DNA from: Saccharopolyspora gloriosae
GTDB lineage: Bacteria > Actinomycetota > Actinomycetes > Mycobacteriales > Pseudonocardiaceae
Length of the DNA stretch: 64,000 nt
Direction: 5' to 3'
Assembly (NCBI RefSeq): GCF_022828475.1
Contig: NZ_CP059557.1
Span: forward strand, 2,651,470 to 2,715,469
Position numbers and translations under genes: made by a program. Numbering within the stretch: position 1 is the stretch's first letter; each line of letters starts with the position of its first letter. This document shows positions 8,248 to 17,618 of the stretch, piece by piece. Below the pieces are notes generated by a model. The model was not told where the DNA came from, searched no databases, and saw only the letters and a program-made list of their open reading frames with translations.

Positions 8248-9834
8248 GTGTCCAACGCGGACGAGCCCGTACCTGCCTCCACGGCCGAAGAGAGCGGCCG
8301 CATGACGCAGTCCCAGATCATCAAGGCGCTGGTCGGGATGCTGCTGGCGATGATGACGGCCCTGCTGTCCTCGACCATCGTCTCGACCGCGTTGCCCACG
8401 ATCATCACCGAGCTGCACGGCAGCCAGGACCAGTACACCTGGGTGGTCACCGCGACCCTGCTCGCCTCCACGGCCACCACCCCGATCTGGGGCAAGCTCG
8501 CCGACCTGTTCAGCAAGAAGCTGCTGGTGCAGATCGCGATCGGCATCTTCACCATCGGCTCCGTCGCGGCCGGGCTCGCGCAGTCGGTCGACACGCTCAT
8601 CGCGTGGCGTGCGCTGCAAGGGCTCGGGCTCGGTGGCCTGCAATCGCTGGTGATGATCGTGGTCGCGGCGATGATCAGCCCGCGGGAGCGCGGCAAGTAC
8701 ACCGGCCCGATCGCCGCGGTGATGTCGGTGGCCACCGTCGCCGGACCGCTGCTGGGCGGCTTCATCGTCGACACGAGCTGGCTCGGCTGGCGGTGGTGCT
8801 TCTTCATCGGAGTGCCGTTGGCGGTGGTCGCGCTGATCGTCGTGCAGCGCACCCTCGACCTGCCCGTCGTCACACGCCGGGTGCGGGTCGACTACCTCGG
8901 TGCCGCGCTCATCGCGGGCGGAGTGTCCGCGCTGCTGATCTGGGTGACGCTCGGCGGCAAGCAGTTCGCCTGGGGCTCGGGGATGTCGTTGGCGCTGGCC
9001 GGATTCGGCGTGGTGCTGCTGGCGCTGGCCATCGCGGTGGAGGCCCGGGTGCCGGAGCCGATCATCCCGCTGCGGTTGTTCCGCGACCGCACCACGGCAC
9101 TGGCCACCATCGCCAGCATCGCCGTCGGCATCGCCATGTTCGGTGGTGCGGTGTTCCTCGGGCAGTACTTCCAGATCGCCCGTGGCTACAGCCCCACCGC
9201 GGCCGGGCTGCTGACGCTGCCGATGGTGATCGGATCGATGCTCTCCTCGGCCGGATCCGGCGCGCTGATCACCCGTTTCGGCCGCTGGAAGGGTTACCTG
9301 GTCGGAGGCGGCGTGCTCACGGTCGTCGGGTTCGGGTTGCTGGGCACGATCACCGAGAGCACGAACATGGTGCTGCTCGGCTGCTACCTGTTCCTGCTCG
9401 GCTGCGGCATGGGCATGATGATGCAGAACCTGGTGCTGGCCGTGCAGAACACCGTCGCCGCATCGGACTTGGGAGCGGCGAGCTCCACGGTGACGTTCTT
9501 CCGCTCGCTCGGCGGCACCGTCGGGGTCTCGGTGCTGGGCGCGGTGCTGGCGACCGAGGTGAGCGACCGGATCGCGCGGGGACTGGCCGCGATCGGCATC
9601 GACCTCCCGGCGGGCGGCGATGCCGGCGGGGTGGGGCTGGGCAGCCTGAACCAGCTGCCGCCACCGCTAGTCGACATCGTGCGCGGCGCCTACGGCAACG
9701 GCACCGCCACGATCTTCGTGGTGGCAGCGGCGTTGGCCGCGGTCTCGCTGATCGCCGTGCTCGGCATCAAGGAGGTCCCGCTGCGGACCGAGAGCGGCTT
9801 CGAACGGCAGCAGGCTCAGAAGGCCGCGGTCTGA
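8248..9834 (+). CDS. MFS efflux transporter, DHA2 (EmrB/QacA) type
   Basis: 528 residues, GTG start behind CAGGAG. About 14 hydrophobic segments; the N-terminal region has ALLSSTIVSTALPTI and TPIWGKLADLFSKK (motif A), and a motif-C-like stretch around ATVAGPLLGGFIVD. Such pumps export drugs or secondary metabolites using the proton gradient. Paired with the MarR regulator at 7627, which probably controls it. Substrate unknown. Confidence 0.9.
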   Translation: MSNADEPVPASTAEESGRMTQSQIIKALVGMLLAMMTALLSSTIVSTALPTIITELHGSQDQYTWVVTATLLASTATTPIWGKLADLFSKKLLVQIAIGIFTIGSVAAGLAQSVDTLIAWRALQGLGLGGLQSLVMIVVAAMISPRERGKYTGPIAAVMSVATVAGPLLGGFIVDTSWLGWRWCFFIGVPLAVVALIVVQRTLDLPVVTRRVRVDYLGAALIAGGVSALLIWVTLGGKQFAWGSGMSLALAGFGVVLLALAIAVEARVPEPIIPLRLFRDRTTALATIASIAVGIAMFGGAVFLGQYFQIARGYSPTAAGLLTLPMVIGSMLSSAGSGALITRFGRWKGYLVGGGVLTVVGFGLLGTITESTNMVLLGCYLFLLGCGMGMMMQNLVLAVQNTVAASDLGAASSTVTFFRSLGGTVGVSVLGAVLATEVSDRIARGLAAIGIDLPAGGDAGGVGLGSLNQLPPPLVDIVRGAYGNGTATIFVVAAALAAVSLIAVLGIKEVPLRTESGFERQQAQKAAV

Positions 9835-10009
9835 GCCGGAGATCGTCCCATCCGGAGCAGAGCGGGGCGATCCCTGGTGAGGTTCGTTACTGAGCGAGTT
9901 CTCAAGATCGGGATTAGCCAGGTCATGCCGGATCTCCAGCGCTGGAAGGACGAATCGCAGCGGCCAACGGGTGGTTGTCGTCACCTCCGGTGATCACTAC
10001 TTTGGGTGA

Positions 10010-10846
10010 ATGGCTGGTGATCAAGAAAGGTGGCGGGAGCTCGGGGTGGACGTGGAGCTCCCGAGCGCGGCCCGCGTGTACGACGCGTACCTCGGTGGCG
10101 CGCACAACTTCGCGGCGGACCGGGCGTTCGTGGCCAGGGCCAAGGAGAAGCTGCCGCACATCGCCGATGTGGCCCGCTGGAACCGCACCTTCCTGCGCCG
10201 CGCGGTGCAGACCATGGCCGAGGAGGGCATCGACCAGTTCCTCGACATCGGCGCGGGCCTGCCCACCGTGGGCAACACGCACGAGATCGCGCACCAGACG
10301 AACCCGGACGCCCGCGTGCTCTACGCGGACAACGAGCCGGTGGCGGTCGTGCAGACCAAGGAGCTGCTCGACTCGGTGCCCGGAACCGATGTGGTGCAAG
10401 GGGATTTCCTCGAACCCGAGTCGATCCTCGCCGCACCGGCCACCAGGGAACTGCTCGACTTCACCCGGCCCATCGGCGTGCTCGCGGTGGCACTGCTGCA
10501 CTTCATCCCCCGCGGCCGGCACCCGGAAGCGGCACTGGAGAAGTACAAGGACGCGCTGCCCGCCGGGAGCAGGCTCGCGATCAGCCACGCCACCGTCGAC
10601 GGCGTCGCGGAACCCGTGCGGTCGCAGACGCTGGATTTCATCGACTCCTACAAGGACACCCAGAACCCCGGCTTCACCGCCCGCGACGAGCTGGAGTTCC
10701 GCCGCTTCTTCACCGGCTGGGAACTGCTCGACCCCGGCGTCGCGTTCACCTCGGAATGGCGTTCCGACCTGACCGAGGTGGACGAGTTCGCCACGGAGAA
10801 CCCGCAGAACGCCGTGTGCTTCGCCGCGGTGGGGCGCAAGCCGTAG
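10010..10846 (+). CDS. SAM-dependent methyltransferase, DUF574 family
   Basis: 278 residues. PSAARVYDAYLGGAHNF, FLDIGAGLPTVGNTHE and VLYADNEPVAV identify the DUF574 (Methyltransf_19) family, very common in filamentous actinobacteria. The glycine-rich loop binds S-adenosylmethionine; the physiological substrate is not known for most members. A monocistronic unit ending in a 13-bp hairpin at 10930. Confidence 0.85.
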   Translation: MAGDQERWRELGVDVELPSAARVYDAYLGGAHNFAADRAFVARAKEKLPHIADVARWNRTFLRRAVQTMAEEGIDQFLDIGAGLPTVGNTHEIAHQTNPDARVLYADNEPVAVVQTKELLDSVPGTDVVQGDFLEPESILAAPATRELLDFTRPIGVLAVALLHFIPRGRHPEAALEKYKDALPAGSRLAISHATVDGVAEPVRSQTLDFIDSYKDTQNPGFTARDELEFRRFFTGWELLDPGVAFTSEWRSDLTEVDEFATENPQNAVCFAAVGRKP

Positions 10847-10929
10847 CCGGATGCCGCGGAACGAACCGTCGGAGTCGGACGGGTCCGTGCCTCGGCGCCG
10901 TTCGACGCCGGGGACCGGAGGACGCAGCC

Positions 10930-10964
10930 GTGCCGCGGAGGGACTACTCGCCCCTCCGCGGCAC
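10930..10964. terminator. Strong hairpin after the DUF574 methyltransferase
   Basis: Perfect 13-bp stem, 10930-10942 with 10952-10964, closing a 9-nt loop. Probable factor-independent terminator without a T tract. Confidence 0.65.
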
Positions 10965-10980
10965 CTGGGGCCGATGGATC

Positions 10981-11100
10981 TCACGCTGGTCTCGCCGCAG
11001 TGATCGCACTCGACGGTGACGTGGTCGTCGACCCACATGCCGCCGGCAACTCCCGCACCGTCGGCTCATCATCGACCACGAGCAGGCTCCGCGACCCCAT
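10981..11100 (-). pseudogene. Response-regulator receiver fragment
   Basis: A 39-residue reading frame starting at ATG 11100 with GAGGAG five bases upstream. It encodes LLVVDDEPTVREL, the first strand and acidic pocket of a two-component receiver domain, then loses similarity and stops. No phosphoacceptor Asp strand or DNA-binding domain follows, so this looks like the 5-prime remnant of a response-regulator gene. The rest of the gap between 10847 and 11187 contains only the hairpin at 10930. Confidence 0.5.
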
Positions 11101-11187
11101 CCCGCTCCTCGCCCGTAGACCTGATCTCCGCGTTGAGATTGGGCGCGTTCGCGGCGCGAGCGTCGCGTTCCTGCTCGCTGAACGGAC

Positions 11188-12066
11188 TCACGGGGAGATG
11201 GGGTGTTCGGTGAAGTGGCCGCAGGAGCGGAAACCCAGGCGGTGGTAGACGGGTTCGCCGTTCGCCGATGCTTGTAGGACTGCGATGCGGTCGCCCTGGC
11301 GGCGCGCGGAGTTCAGGGCGGCGACGGTCATGGCGCCGCCGTACCCGCGCCGACGGTGGTCGGCCAGGGTGCAGATGTTGTAGATCCCGGCGACTTGAGC
11401 GTGGTGGAAGACCTCGGCCGAGCAGACCGGGCGACCGGCCACGTAGCCGACCGAATAGCGGGCCGGGCAGTCGGCGGCCAGCGCCCGCGAAGCGGACCGG
11501 GCGAAGAAGCGCCGCACGGTCTCGGCGGGAGGGTCCCAGTTCGCGGCGAGAACCGTGGCGAAGTCGGCGAGCCGTTCCCGTGTGGTCACAGGGCGAATGT
11601 CGAGTTCACCCGCGTCCGGCTGCGGCAAGGTCTCCTTCAACTCGGCCCACATGGCCGTCTCGTGTTCAGCGGCAGGCAGTCCGGCGGCCGACAGCTGGGC
11701 GCGGAGATCTCCCGGTGTGGAAGCCGGTCCCACCCACCAGGAGAAGGCGCGGCCGGTGGAGACCAGCGTCCGGACCGTCTCGGCGATCCGGTACCCGCTG
11801 GTGCGGGCGGTGAAGCGGGCGGCGGCGACGATGTTGAAGGTGTCGTCATCCAGTCCGCTGTCGGCGACCAGCAGATCATCGGATTCCGCGACGGTCGCAC
11901 CTGCCAGCGCGCGGTGGAGGTGGCAGGCGTGCTCGGCCAGGTTCCGCTCCATCCTGCCCAGCAGGTCGCTGTCGCCCTCGAACGGAGCCTTCGTCGGGTT
12001 CATGATGTCGGATTCCATCATGCCGCTGAGCAGATCAGTTCGGTCGCGATCACCCCTGAAGAGCAT
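11188..12066 (-). CDS. GNAT family N-acetyltransferase
   Basis: 292 residues from ATG 12066; later ATGs (around residues 16-22) are possible starts. The C-terminal half holds the acetyl-CoA-binding region [22 protein letters not shown] (equivalent to the R/Q-x-x-G-x-G/A loop) followed by [12 protein letters not shown], typical of GNAT enzymes. The N-terminal half is an additional domain. Substrate unknown; no operon partner. Confidence 0.8.
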   Translation of the reverse strand: MLFRGDRDRTDLLSGMMESDIMNPTKAPFEGDSDLLGRMERNLAEHACHLHRALAGATVAESDDLLVADSGLDDDTFNIVAAARFTARTSGYRIAETVRTLVSTGRAFSWWVGPASTPGDLRAQLSAAGLPAAEHETAMWAELKETLPQPDAGELDIRPVTTRERLADFATVLAANWDPPAETVRRFFARSASRALAADCPARYSVGYVAGRPVCSAEVFHHAQVAGIYNICTLADHRRRGYGGAMTVAALNSARRQGDRIAVLQASANGEPVYHRLGFRSCGHFTEHPISP

Positions 12067-12135
12067 TGTGGTGCCCTGACGGAGGCAACTCGGTCCGGTT
12101 CAGCGGGCGAAGGGGCCATTCACCTGCCGAACGCG

Positions 12136-12170
12136 CCGGTGCCCGAGCGCGGATCGCGCTCGGGCACCGG
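12136..12170. terminator. 16-bp hairpin after the beta-helix gene
   Basis: 12136-12151 pairs perfectly with 12155-12170 around a 3-nt loop, just beyond the stop of the minus-strand gene at 12191. Very stable, likely terminator. Confidence 0.7.
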
Positions 12171-12190
12171 AGTTGGGGCGGAAGTGCTGC

Positions 12191-14002
12191 TCAGCCGCCG
12201 AATTCGGGGACGTAGCTGATCTGGTTGTCAGCGTTCGCCGTGTCACCTTGGTCGTTGATGACCTTGTTGATGGTGCCCGTGCCTCCCAGCGAGACGGACA
12301 CGAGGTCGTGCATCTTGACGCCCGGGTTCACCGGAACCTCGAACGAACGGGCGGCCGTGACCGCCGGGTTCGTGTCGAAGAAGCAGTAGCTGCCCAGGCC
12401 CCACGCCTCGTGGTCGGTGACGCCGTCGGCGACCTTGTAGGCCGCCCATCCGCCGTCGCCGCCCCACGCCTCCTGGTCCGGAGGGTCGTAGGGGAACTCG
12501 TTCTGGAAGAAGTAGGTGCGGCCGCCGTTGCCGTTCCACACCACGTTGTTCTTCTGGTAGTGCTCCACGAACAGGCCGTGCGCGGTGACGTTGTCGCCGT
12601 CCACGACGAGTCCGGTTTCCGCGGTGTTGACGTCCCAACCGACGCCCTCACCGTGGTCCGCACGCCACATCCAGGAGTGGTCCAGCAGCACGTCGTTGCT
12701 GTTGATGTCCAACGTCGTGGTCGCCTTGCCCACACCGGGACCACCGATGCGGAAGAACACGTCCGAGAGCTGCGTCGGGTTCTCCGCGTGGCTCGCGTTC
12801 GCATCCTCCTCGCCAAGCGTCATCAAAGTCGGCGAGTTCTGCTCACCGGCGTCGATGAACAGACCGGCGAGCTTCACACCGTCCACATCGGCCACCGACA
12901 TCGCGGGCTTGCCGGTGTCGGGGACGAGCGAGGCCATGCCGATGCCGAGCACCACGGTGTTCGGGTTGTCCACCTTGATGGTGTCGTCCAGGTGGTGGAC
13001 ACCGGGGGTGAACAGCAGGTGCTTGCCTTCGGCGAGTGCCGCGTTGATGGTGGCGGCGTTGTCGCCTTCCTTGGCGACGTAGAAGTCCGCCAGGGAGATC
13101 TGCTCACCTTCCGGTGCGCCGTTCGCCCAGCTGACTCCCTGCGTGTTCTCCCGCAGCGCGGGGACGAACACGTTGTAGTTGCCGTCCTCGCCGATGTTCA
13201 GGAACGGCTTTTCCCGCAGCTTCGGGGTTTCCGGCACGTTGGTGTGCGACGGGTCCGGGAAGTGCTGCGCCGGAGCGCCCACGGTGCCGGTGAACATCAT
13301 GTTCCACACCGACCCGTCCCAGCCGCCTGCCAGTTCGCTGTTGCGGGTGAGGAACTGCTGCTGCGAACCGGACTCGACGAGGCCGTCGATCTTGGAGTCG
13401 GCGATGTAACCGCCGCTGGCCCAGCCGTCGTATCCGTTCCACAGCTGCATCTGACCGCGCATGTGCATCCGGCGGTACGGGGCGGCCTGGGAGACCGCCC
13501 AGCGTTCGATCTCGCCGGAGGGCGGGGTGACCGCCAGGTTCTCCGCCGAGCGCCAGAAGTTCTGCGTGGCGTTTCCTTCGCCCAGCCAATCCGCCTCGAC
13601 CCGGACGTGACCGTTGAGGTTCACGTCGTCGGGCGACATGCCCAGTCCGGCGACCTGCGTGTTGAAGCCGAGGTTGACGTCGGCCGAGTAGTCGCCGGGC
13701 TGGAACAGGACCGCGTCGCGTTCCGGGCCGAACTGGTTGGTGTGCTGGCGCTCGGCGATCTCGTCGAGCTTGCCCTGCAACTCGCCCGCGGGAGTGGACG
13801 GGGTGGCGATGTAGGTGTTGGGACCGAGGTCCGGGTTCTTCGGGTCGGTGTCGCGCACCGCCTGCGCCGGTTGCGGCGCCGGAGCCTGCGGCTCTGCTCC
13901 CGCAGCGGTGACGGTGACGAGCCCGGCGGCCACGGCCGACGCCGTTGCGAGCGCCATCACCGCCTGCCGGGGTCGGGTCTCGGTTCTACCGAAGATCTTC
14001 AT
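12191..14002 (-). CDS. Secreted right-handed beta-helix protein, GH55-like
   Basis: 603 residues from ATG 14002 (a GTG at 14041 would add 13). The signal peptide is basic, then ALATASAVAAGLVTVTAAGA. The mature protein matches a Streptomyces family often labelled coagulation-factor-5/8-type or adenylyl cyclase, with VLFQPGDYSADVNLGF and NFWRSAENLAV, and resembles GH55 beta-1,3-glucanase beta-helices. Extracellular polysaccharide binding or cleavage is the most likely role, but no catalytic residue can be assigned. A LacI-type operator and promoter lie about 350 nt upstream, implying sugar-controlled expression. Confidence 0.7.
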   Translation of the reverse strand: MKIFGRTETRPRQAVMALATASAVAAGLVTVTAAGAEPQAPAPQPAQAVRDTDPKNPDLGPNTYIATPSTPAGELQGKLDEIAERQHTNQFGPERDAVLFQPGDYSADVNLGFNTQVAGLGMSPDDVNLNGHVRVEADWLGEGNATQNFWRSAENLAVTPPSGEIERWAVSQAAPYRRMHMRGQMQLWNGYDGWASGGYIADSKIDGLVESGSQQQFLTRNSELAGGWDGSVWNMMFTGTVGAPAQHFPDPSHTNVPETPKLREKPFLNIGEDGNYNVFVPALRENTQGVSWANGAPEGEQISLADFYVAKEGDNAATINAALAEGKHLLFTPGVHHLDDTIKVDNPNTVVLGIGMASLVPDTGKPAMSVADVDGVKLAGLFIDAGEQNSPTLMTLGEEDANASHAENPTQLSDVFFRIGGPGVGKATTTLDINSNDVLLDHSWMWRADHGEGVGWDVNTAETGLVVDGDNVTAHGLFVEHYQKNNVVWNGNGGRTYFFQNEFPYDPPDQEAWGGDGGWAAYKVADGVTDHEAWGLGSYCFFDTNPAVTAARSFEVPVNPGVKMHDLVSVSLGGTGTINKVINDQGDTANADNQISYVPEFGG

Positions 14003-14354
14003 GGTTCTGCCTGTCTGACGGGGCGAGGCGCCGGTCGGCACCTCGACGGTGAATCTTGTTGCGGTAGGGGATGGGGGTTGTCTCGTCCTTTCGCCGGAGG
14101 TGCGGGGGAACCCGCCGGCAGGCGGGTGATCTGGGAGGTCGGGCGCGAGCCGAGATCAGTCGGCGCTGCCGGACCCGAGCGGTCGCGTCATCCGGATGAC
14201 GACGCGCGGCGTCCCGGGGACGAACGGGTGGCGACGGCGGCACGGCGAGCCCTTCCAACGAAGTTCGCCGACCGTCGCGGATGCGGGGTCGGCGCGGGGG
14301 ATCTGTCCGGCTCGCCGTTGCTCGCGGAGTGACCAGAGCGGTGGGAACACACTC

Positions 14355-14400
14355 CATGAGAACGCTCTCATGAATTTAAGCGCCGATTCCGGGATGTCAA
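14355..14400 (-). promoter_or_regulatory. Promoter and LacI-type operator of the beta-helix gene
   Basis: Reading leftwards: TTGACA (14400-14395), a 16-nt spacer, TAAATT (14378-14373), then an 18-bp near-palindrome CATGAGAACGCTCTCATG (14355-14372) with a central CG, 16 of 18 positions symmetric. This is the shape of LacI/CebR-family operators that govern glycan-degrading enzymes in actinobacteria. The regulator gene is not in the window. Confidence 0.65.
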
Positions 14401-14778
14401 GGGAGCGATCGGCCCACGTGTTCACGGAAATGTGAATGGGAAAGAGTGGTTTGCGTAGATCGACGGCTTCGTGCTTGACGCTGCTATGGCCGTGTTGTTA
14501 ACTCTGCGGTGCTCGTCATCGGAATCGGTTCCGAAGCCCGTCTCCCGGCTTCGCGGAGCGCCCGGCGAGGAGCGGCTGAACGACCGGCCACGGTCCGCTC
14601 ACCGGCTCGGGCGGACCGTGAACTGGGCGTTCGCGGTGTCGGTGTCGGCCGGGCGCGTGTGGGGCGTGGTCCGGTCCCACCTTCGCGACGAGGAGAGCAG
14701 CGCAGGAAACGGCTGCGCGGCTCGGCGATATTTCCGCGTTCCGGGAATGGCCCGGTTGTGGTGTCGAAAAATGAGAGT
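14401..14778. other. Intergenic region, no gene recognised
   Basis: No convincing gene on either strand. A perfect 10-bp hairpin (14589-14598 with 14611-14620) could terminate the minus-strand propeller gene ending at 14779. CGGAA-4-TTCCG near 14519 is a second small dyad. Confidence 0.5.
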
Positions 14779-16068
14779 TCACGACGTGTGTTGTGGCGGG
14801 AATTCGCCACCGAAGTCCGGGTGCCAGTCCGCCCACGGGCGCACCTGGTCCTTGACTTGGTAGTTGCGTGTCATCCTGCCGTTCTGCCCTATCCCGAACA
14901 CGACGACGATGCCGTTGGCGTCCTGCGCGGCGCCGACCAGTTCGGTGAGCTCGCCGTCGAGCGATTTCCACAGCGACCAGCGGTCTTCCCGCCGGTTGTG
15001 CTGGAACCGTTCCCACACGCTCCCGTCCGTGCGCCGGGCGAGCACGACGGGAATGCCGTTGCCGTCGGACACGGTCACCGGTCTGCTCTCGAAGGGGCCG
15101 CCGAGCCCGAATTCGCGCCAGCCGCGCCATTCGCCGGAGGCCGCGCCGGTCTCGACGTTCTCCCGCATCGACCCGTCCGCGTGCAGCGAGTAGAGCCGTC
15201 GCCGCTTCTGCTGGTCGATGAGGACGGCGGGGGAGGTCTCGACGGCTTCGGGGAGGTCGATGGGGCGGCGCCATCGACCGGAGCCCGCCGCCGGTTCGGT
15301 GTGCACCCGCATCCGGCCGTCGGCGCCCAAGGCGAACAGGGCCAGCTCGTCATGGCGGTTCAAGCGGAGCACCGGATCGTCGCGCACGGCCGCGCCGTCG
15401 AGCCGCCGCAGATCGCTCCAGCCGCCCGCCCCGTCCTGGCGCGTCTCCCACAGCGAGCCCGCGCGGTCCCTGGCGGCGACGACGAGCAGGCCTCGGGAAT
15501 CCTGAGAGGCGGTGGGAGTTCCGATGAGTTCGTCGCCGCTGAGGCTCCGCCACCCCGTCCCGGCGCCCGCGCTCGGCGCGATTTGCTCGGCGTAGCGCAA
15601 AGTTCCGCTTTCGTCGATCATGAACGCGGCCAGCCGATGGTTCCCGTCGGTGACGCTGATCGGCTGGCCGACGGTGCTTCCGCCGAGGCTCAGCCAATCG
15701 CCGGCCGCTCCATCCCGGGTGCTCTGCTGGTGATTGCGGTACACCGCGTGGTCGTGACCCCTGGTCAGCACCACCAGCCGATTCTGCTCGTCCGAGTGCA
15801 CCGGTCCGCCGGGTTCGCGGGACAGGTACGGGTCTGCGGCGGTGTTCTCGTCCGCCGGTCGCGCTGCGGGCAGGAGCCCGAGCAAGGCCGGCGGTGTGAT
15901 GATCAGGCCGATGCCGCCGAGTCCGGCGGCCAACATGAACCGCCTGTCCTTGCGGGGGCGTCGGTCCGGGGCGGGCATCAGCGCGGGCTCGTCCGCTCCG
16001 GTCGTGGGCTCCCAGCCCTCTGATTGCGGCAACAACACCACCCCGCGCTTGTTCCAGATCGCCGCCAT
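14779..16068 (-). CDS. Membrane-anchored beta-propeller (PLL-like) protein 2
   Basis: 429 residues. A short basic cytoplasmic N-terminus, one membrane helix (about residues 43-67), then a series of repeats of about 48 residues with DG/DSRG turns and W-x-x-L/W-x-S-L ends, the pattern of seven-bladed PLL/tectonin-like lectin propellers. The repeats are externally exposed; sugar binding is a family-based guess. It is a clear paralogue of the protein at 16240, with the same architecture and order of blades, and is encoded downstream of it. Confidence 0.65.
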   Translation of the reverse strand: MAAIWNKRGVVLLPQSEGWEPTTGADEPALMPAPDRRPRKDRRFMLAAGLGGIGLIITPPALLGLLPAARPADENTAADPYLSREPGGPVHSDEQNRLVVLTRGHDHAVYRNHQQSTRDGAAGDWLSLGGSTVGQPISVTDGNHRLAAFMIDESGTLRYAEQIAPSAGAGTGWRSLSGDELIGTPTASQDSRGLLVVAARDRAGSLWETRQDGAGGWSDLRRLDGAAVRDDPVLRLNRHDELALFALGADGRMRVHTEPAAGSGRWRRPIDLPEAVETSPAVLIDQQKRRRLYSLHADGSMRENVETGAASGEWRGWREFGLGGPFESRPVTVSDGNGIPVVLARRTDGSVWERFQHNRREDRWSLWKSLDGELTELVGAAQDANGIVVVFGIGQNGRMTRNYQVKDQVRPWADWHPDFGGEFPPQHTS

Positions 16069-16239
16069 CGACCGTACCGGGTGGACTCTGCGCAGGAGAT
16101 CCGCCTCAGCCCACGGCGGCTGCGCCGGAAACCCGTGCTGTCAGGAGAAGTCCGCAATGCCGCGCGCGGGACTGCGATCGGCCGAGCGGAGTGCGCGAGA
16201 CGGCAGAGCGGGCGTTGGTCTTCGCGGGTCGGATGGTGA

Positions 16240-17523
16240 TCACTGCGGGGTGAAGTGGCCGCCGAGGCCGTTGCCCCAACCCGACCACGGGGTGGGTCCG
16301 AAGCGTTGGTAGGTCTGCTCCATCGAGCCGGACTTTCCGATGCCCAGCACCACGAGCGTGCCGCCCCCGTCCTTCACCGCCGTCACGAGCTGGTCGAGCG
16401 CGCCTTCGAGGGGGCGCCAATCAGTCCACCGCTTCTTCTTCGGGCCGATGAAGCGTTCGTGCACCTTCCCGTCCTCGGCCAGCGCGAACACCACGATGGT
16501 GCTGTTGGGGTCGACGGTGGCGACGGGATCTCCCTTCGCCGGAGCCTCCCCGGTCAATCTGGTCGGGTCGGCCCAATGTCCTGAGCCGACCTCGGTTTCC
16601 ACCGATTCCCAGATGCCGCGGTCGGTGCCCCTGGCGTAGATGCGCTGCTTGCCGTCCCAGTCGGTGACCACGGTCGGTCGTCCCGTGAAAGAGGAACCGA
16701 CCGAACGCGCCGCGTCGAACTCGCCGGGAGTGGACTCGCGCTGGACGCGCAACGTCCGGTCCTTGCCGAGCGCGAAGAGGTTGAGCCGCTGCTGGTCGTC
16801 CAAGCGGAGCACCGGGTCGCCGTCGACGGGCGGTCCGGGCAGTTCCCGCAGCTCGCTCCAGCCGTCGTCGACCTGGTGGGTCTCGTGCAGCCGCCCGGCG
16901 GAATCCCGCGCGGTGACGACGAAACGGCCGTCGCGGTTCAGCGACGCGGCGGGCGTCCCGCGCAGGTCGGTGCCGCCCAGGCCGGTCCACTCGGCAGGGC
17001 GCGGGGAGTCCGGCGATGCGTTCGCGGCGAACCGCAGGGCACCGTCGGTGCCGATCAGGAACGCACCCATGCCGCCGCGCACGTCCTGGCCCGTCACGAC
17101 GCCGCCCGCCGCGTCCTCGCCGATCGTGTACCAGCCGTCCCACAGTCCGCGATCGGACGTGCGCTGGAACTTCAGCCCGACCGAACCGTCGGATTCCCGT
17201 GCCACCAGCGACAGCCGTCCCGAGGAGTCGAGGTGCGCGGGGCCGGCGGGCAGCGACCTGGCCTTTTCCGCCGGGTCGGGCTGGGCGGGGGCCACCGGTA
17301 CTCCGGGAGTGGAAACGGTCGGGGGCGCGGGTTCGGGGTGGTTGATCGTGGTCGCCCACACCAGGGGCGCGACGATCAGCGCGACGCCGCAAACGGAGGC
17401 GATCAGCAGGCCCATCCGCCCTTGCGACGGAGGTGTCTCCGGCGTGGTTTCGGTGGCGTGTCCTGATCCGGGAGACGTTCCGTCCTGGGGCGGGTCAACG
17501 GGCTGATCGTCGAATCGAGGCAT
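16240..17523 (-). CDS. Membrane-anchored beta-propeller (PLL-like) protein 1
   Basis: 427 residues from ATG 17523 (the upstream TTG at 17544 is less likely). Pro/Thr-rich cytoplasmic tail, one membrane helix (about GLLIASVCGVALIVAPLVWA), a Pro-rich linker and then propeller repeats such as GRLSLVARESDGSVGLKFQ and GRFVVTARDSAGRLHETHQ. Blades start with a Gly/Asp turn and end in a Trp-containing strand. It begins 96 bp after the histidine kinase stop and is followed by its paralogue, so the three genes may be co-transcribed. Confidence 0.65.
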   Translation of the reverse strand: MPRFDDQPVDPPQDGTSPGSGHATETTPETPPSQGRMGLLIASVCGVALIVAPLVWATTINHPEPAPPTVSTPGVPVAPAQPDPAEKARSLPAGPAHLDSSGRLSLVARESDGSVGLKFQRTSDRGLWDGWYTIGEDAAGGVVTGQDVRGGMGAFLIGTDGALRFAANASPDSPRPAEWTGLGGTDLRGTPAASLNRDGRFVVTARDSAGRLHETHQVDDGWSELRELPGPPVDGDPVLRLDDQQRLNLFALGKDRTLRVQRESTPGEFDAARSVGSSFTGRPTVVTDWDGKQRIYARGTDRGIWESVETEVGSGHWADPTRLTGEAPAKGDPVATVDPNSTIVVFALAEDGKVHERFIGPKKKRWTDWRPLEGALDQLVTAVKDGGGTLVVLGIGKSGSMEQTYQRFGPTPWSGWGNGLGGHFTPQ

Positions 17524-17618
17524 TCGTTTCCGAATCTTGCGCAAAGTGATCGATTTGGTTGTTTCCCGACGCTACCGCAGACCCGGACGAGCGTGCATCG
17601 ATCCTGGCGGCTCAGCGA

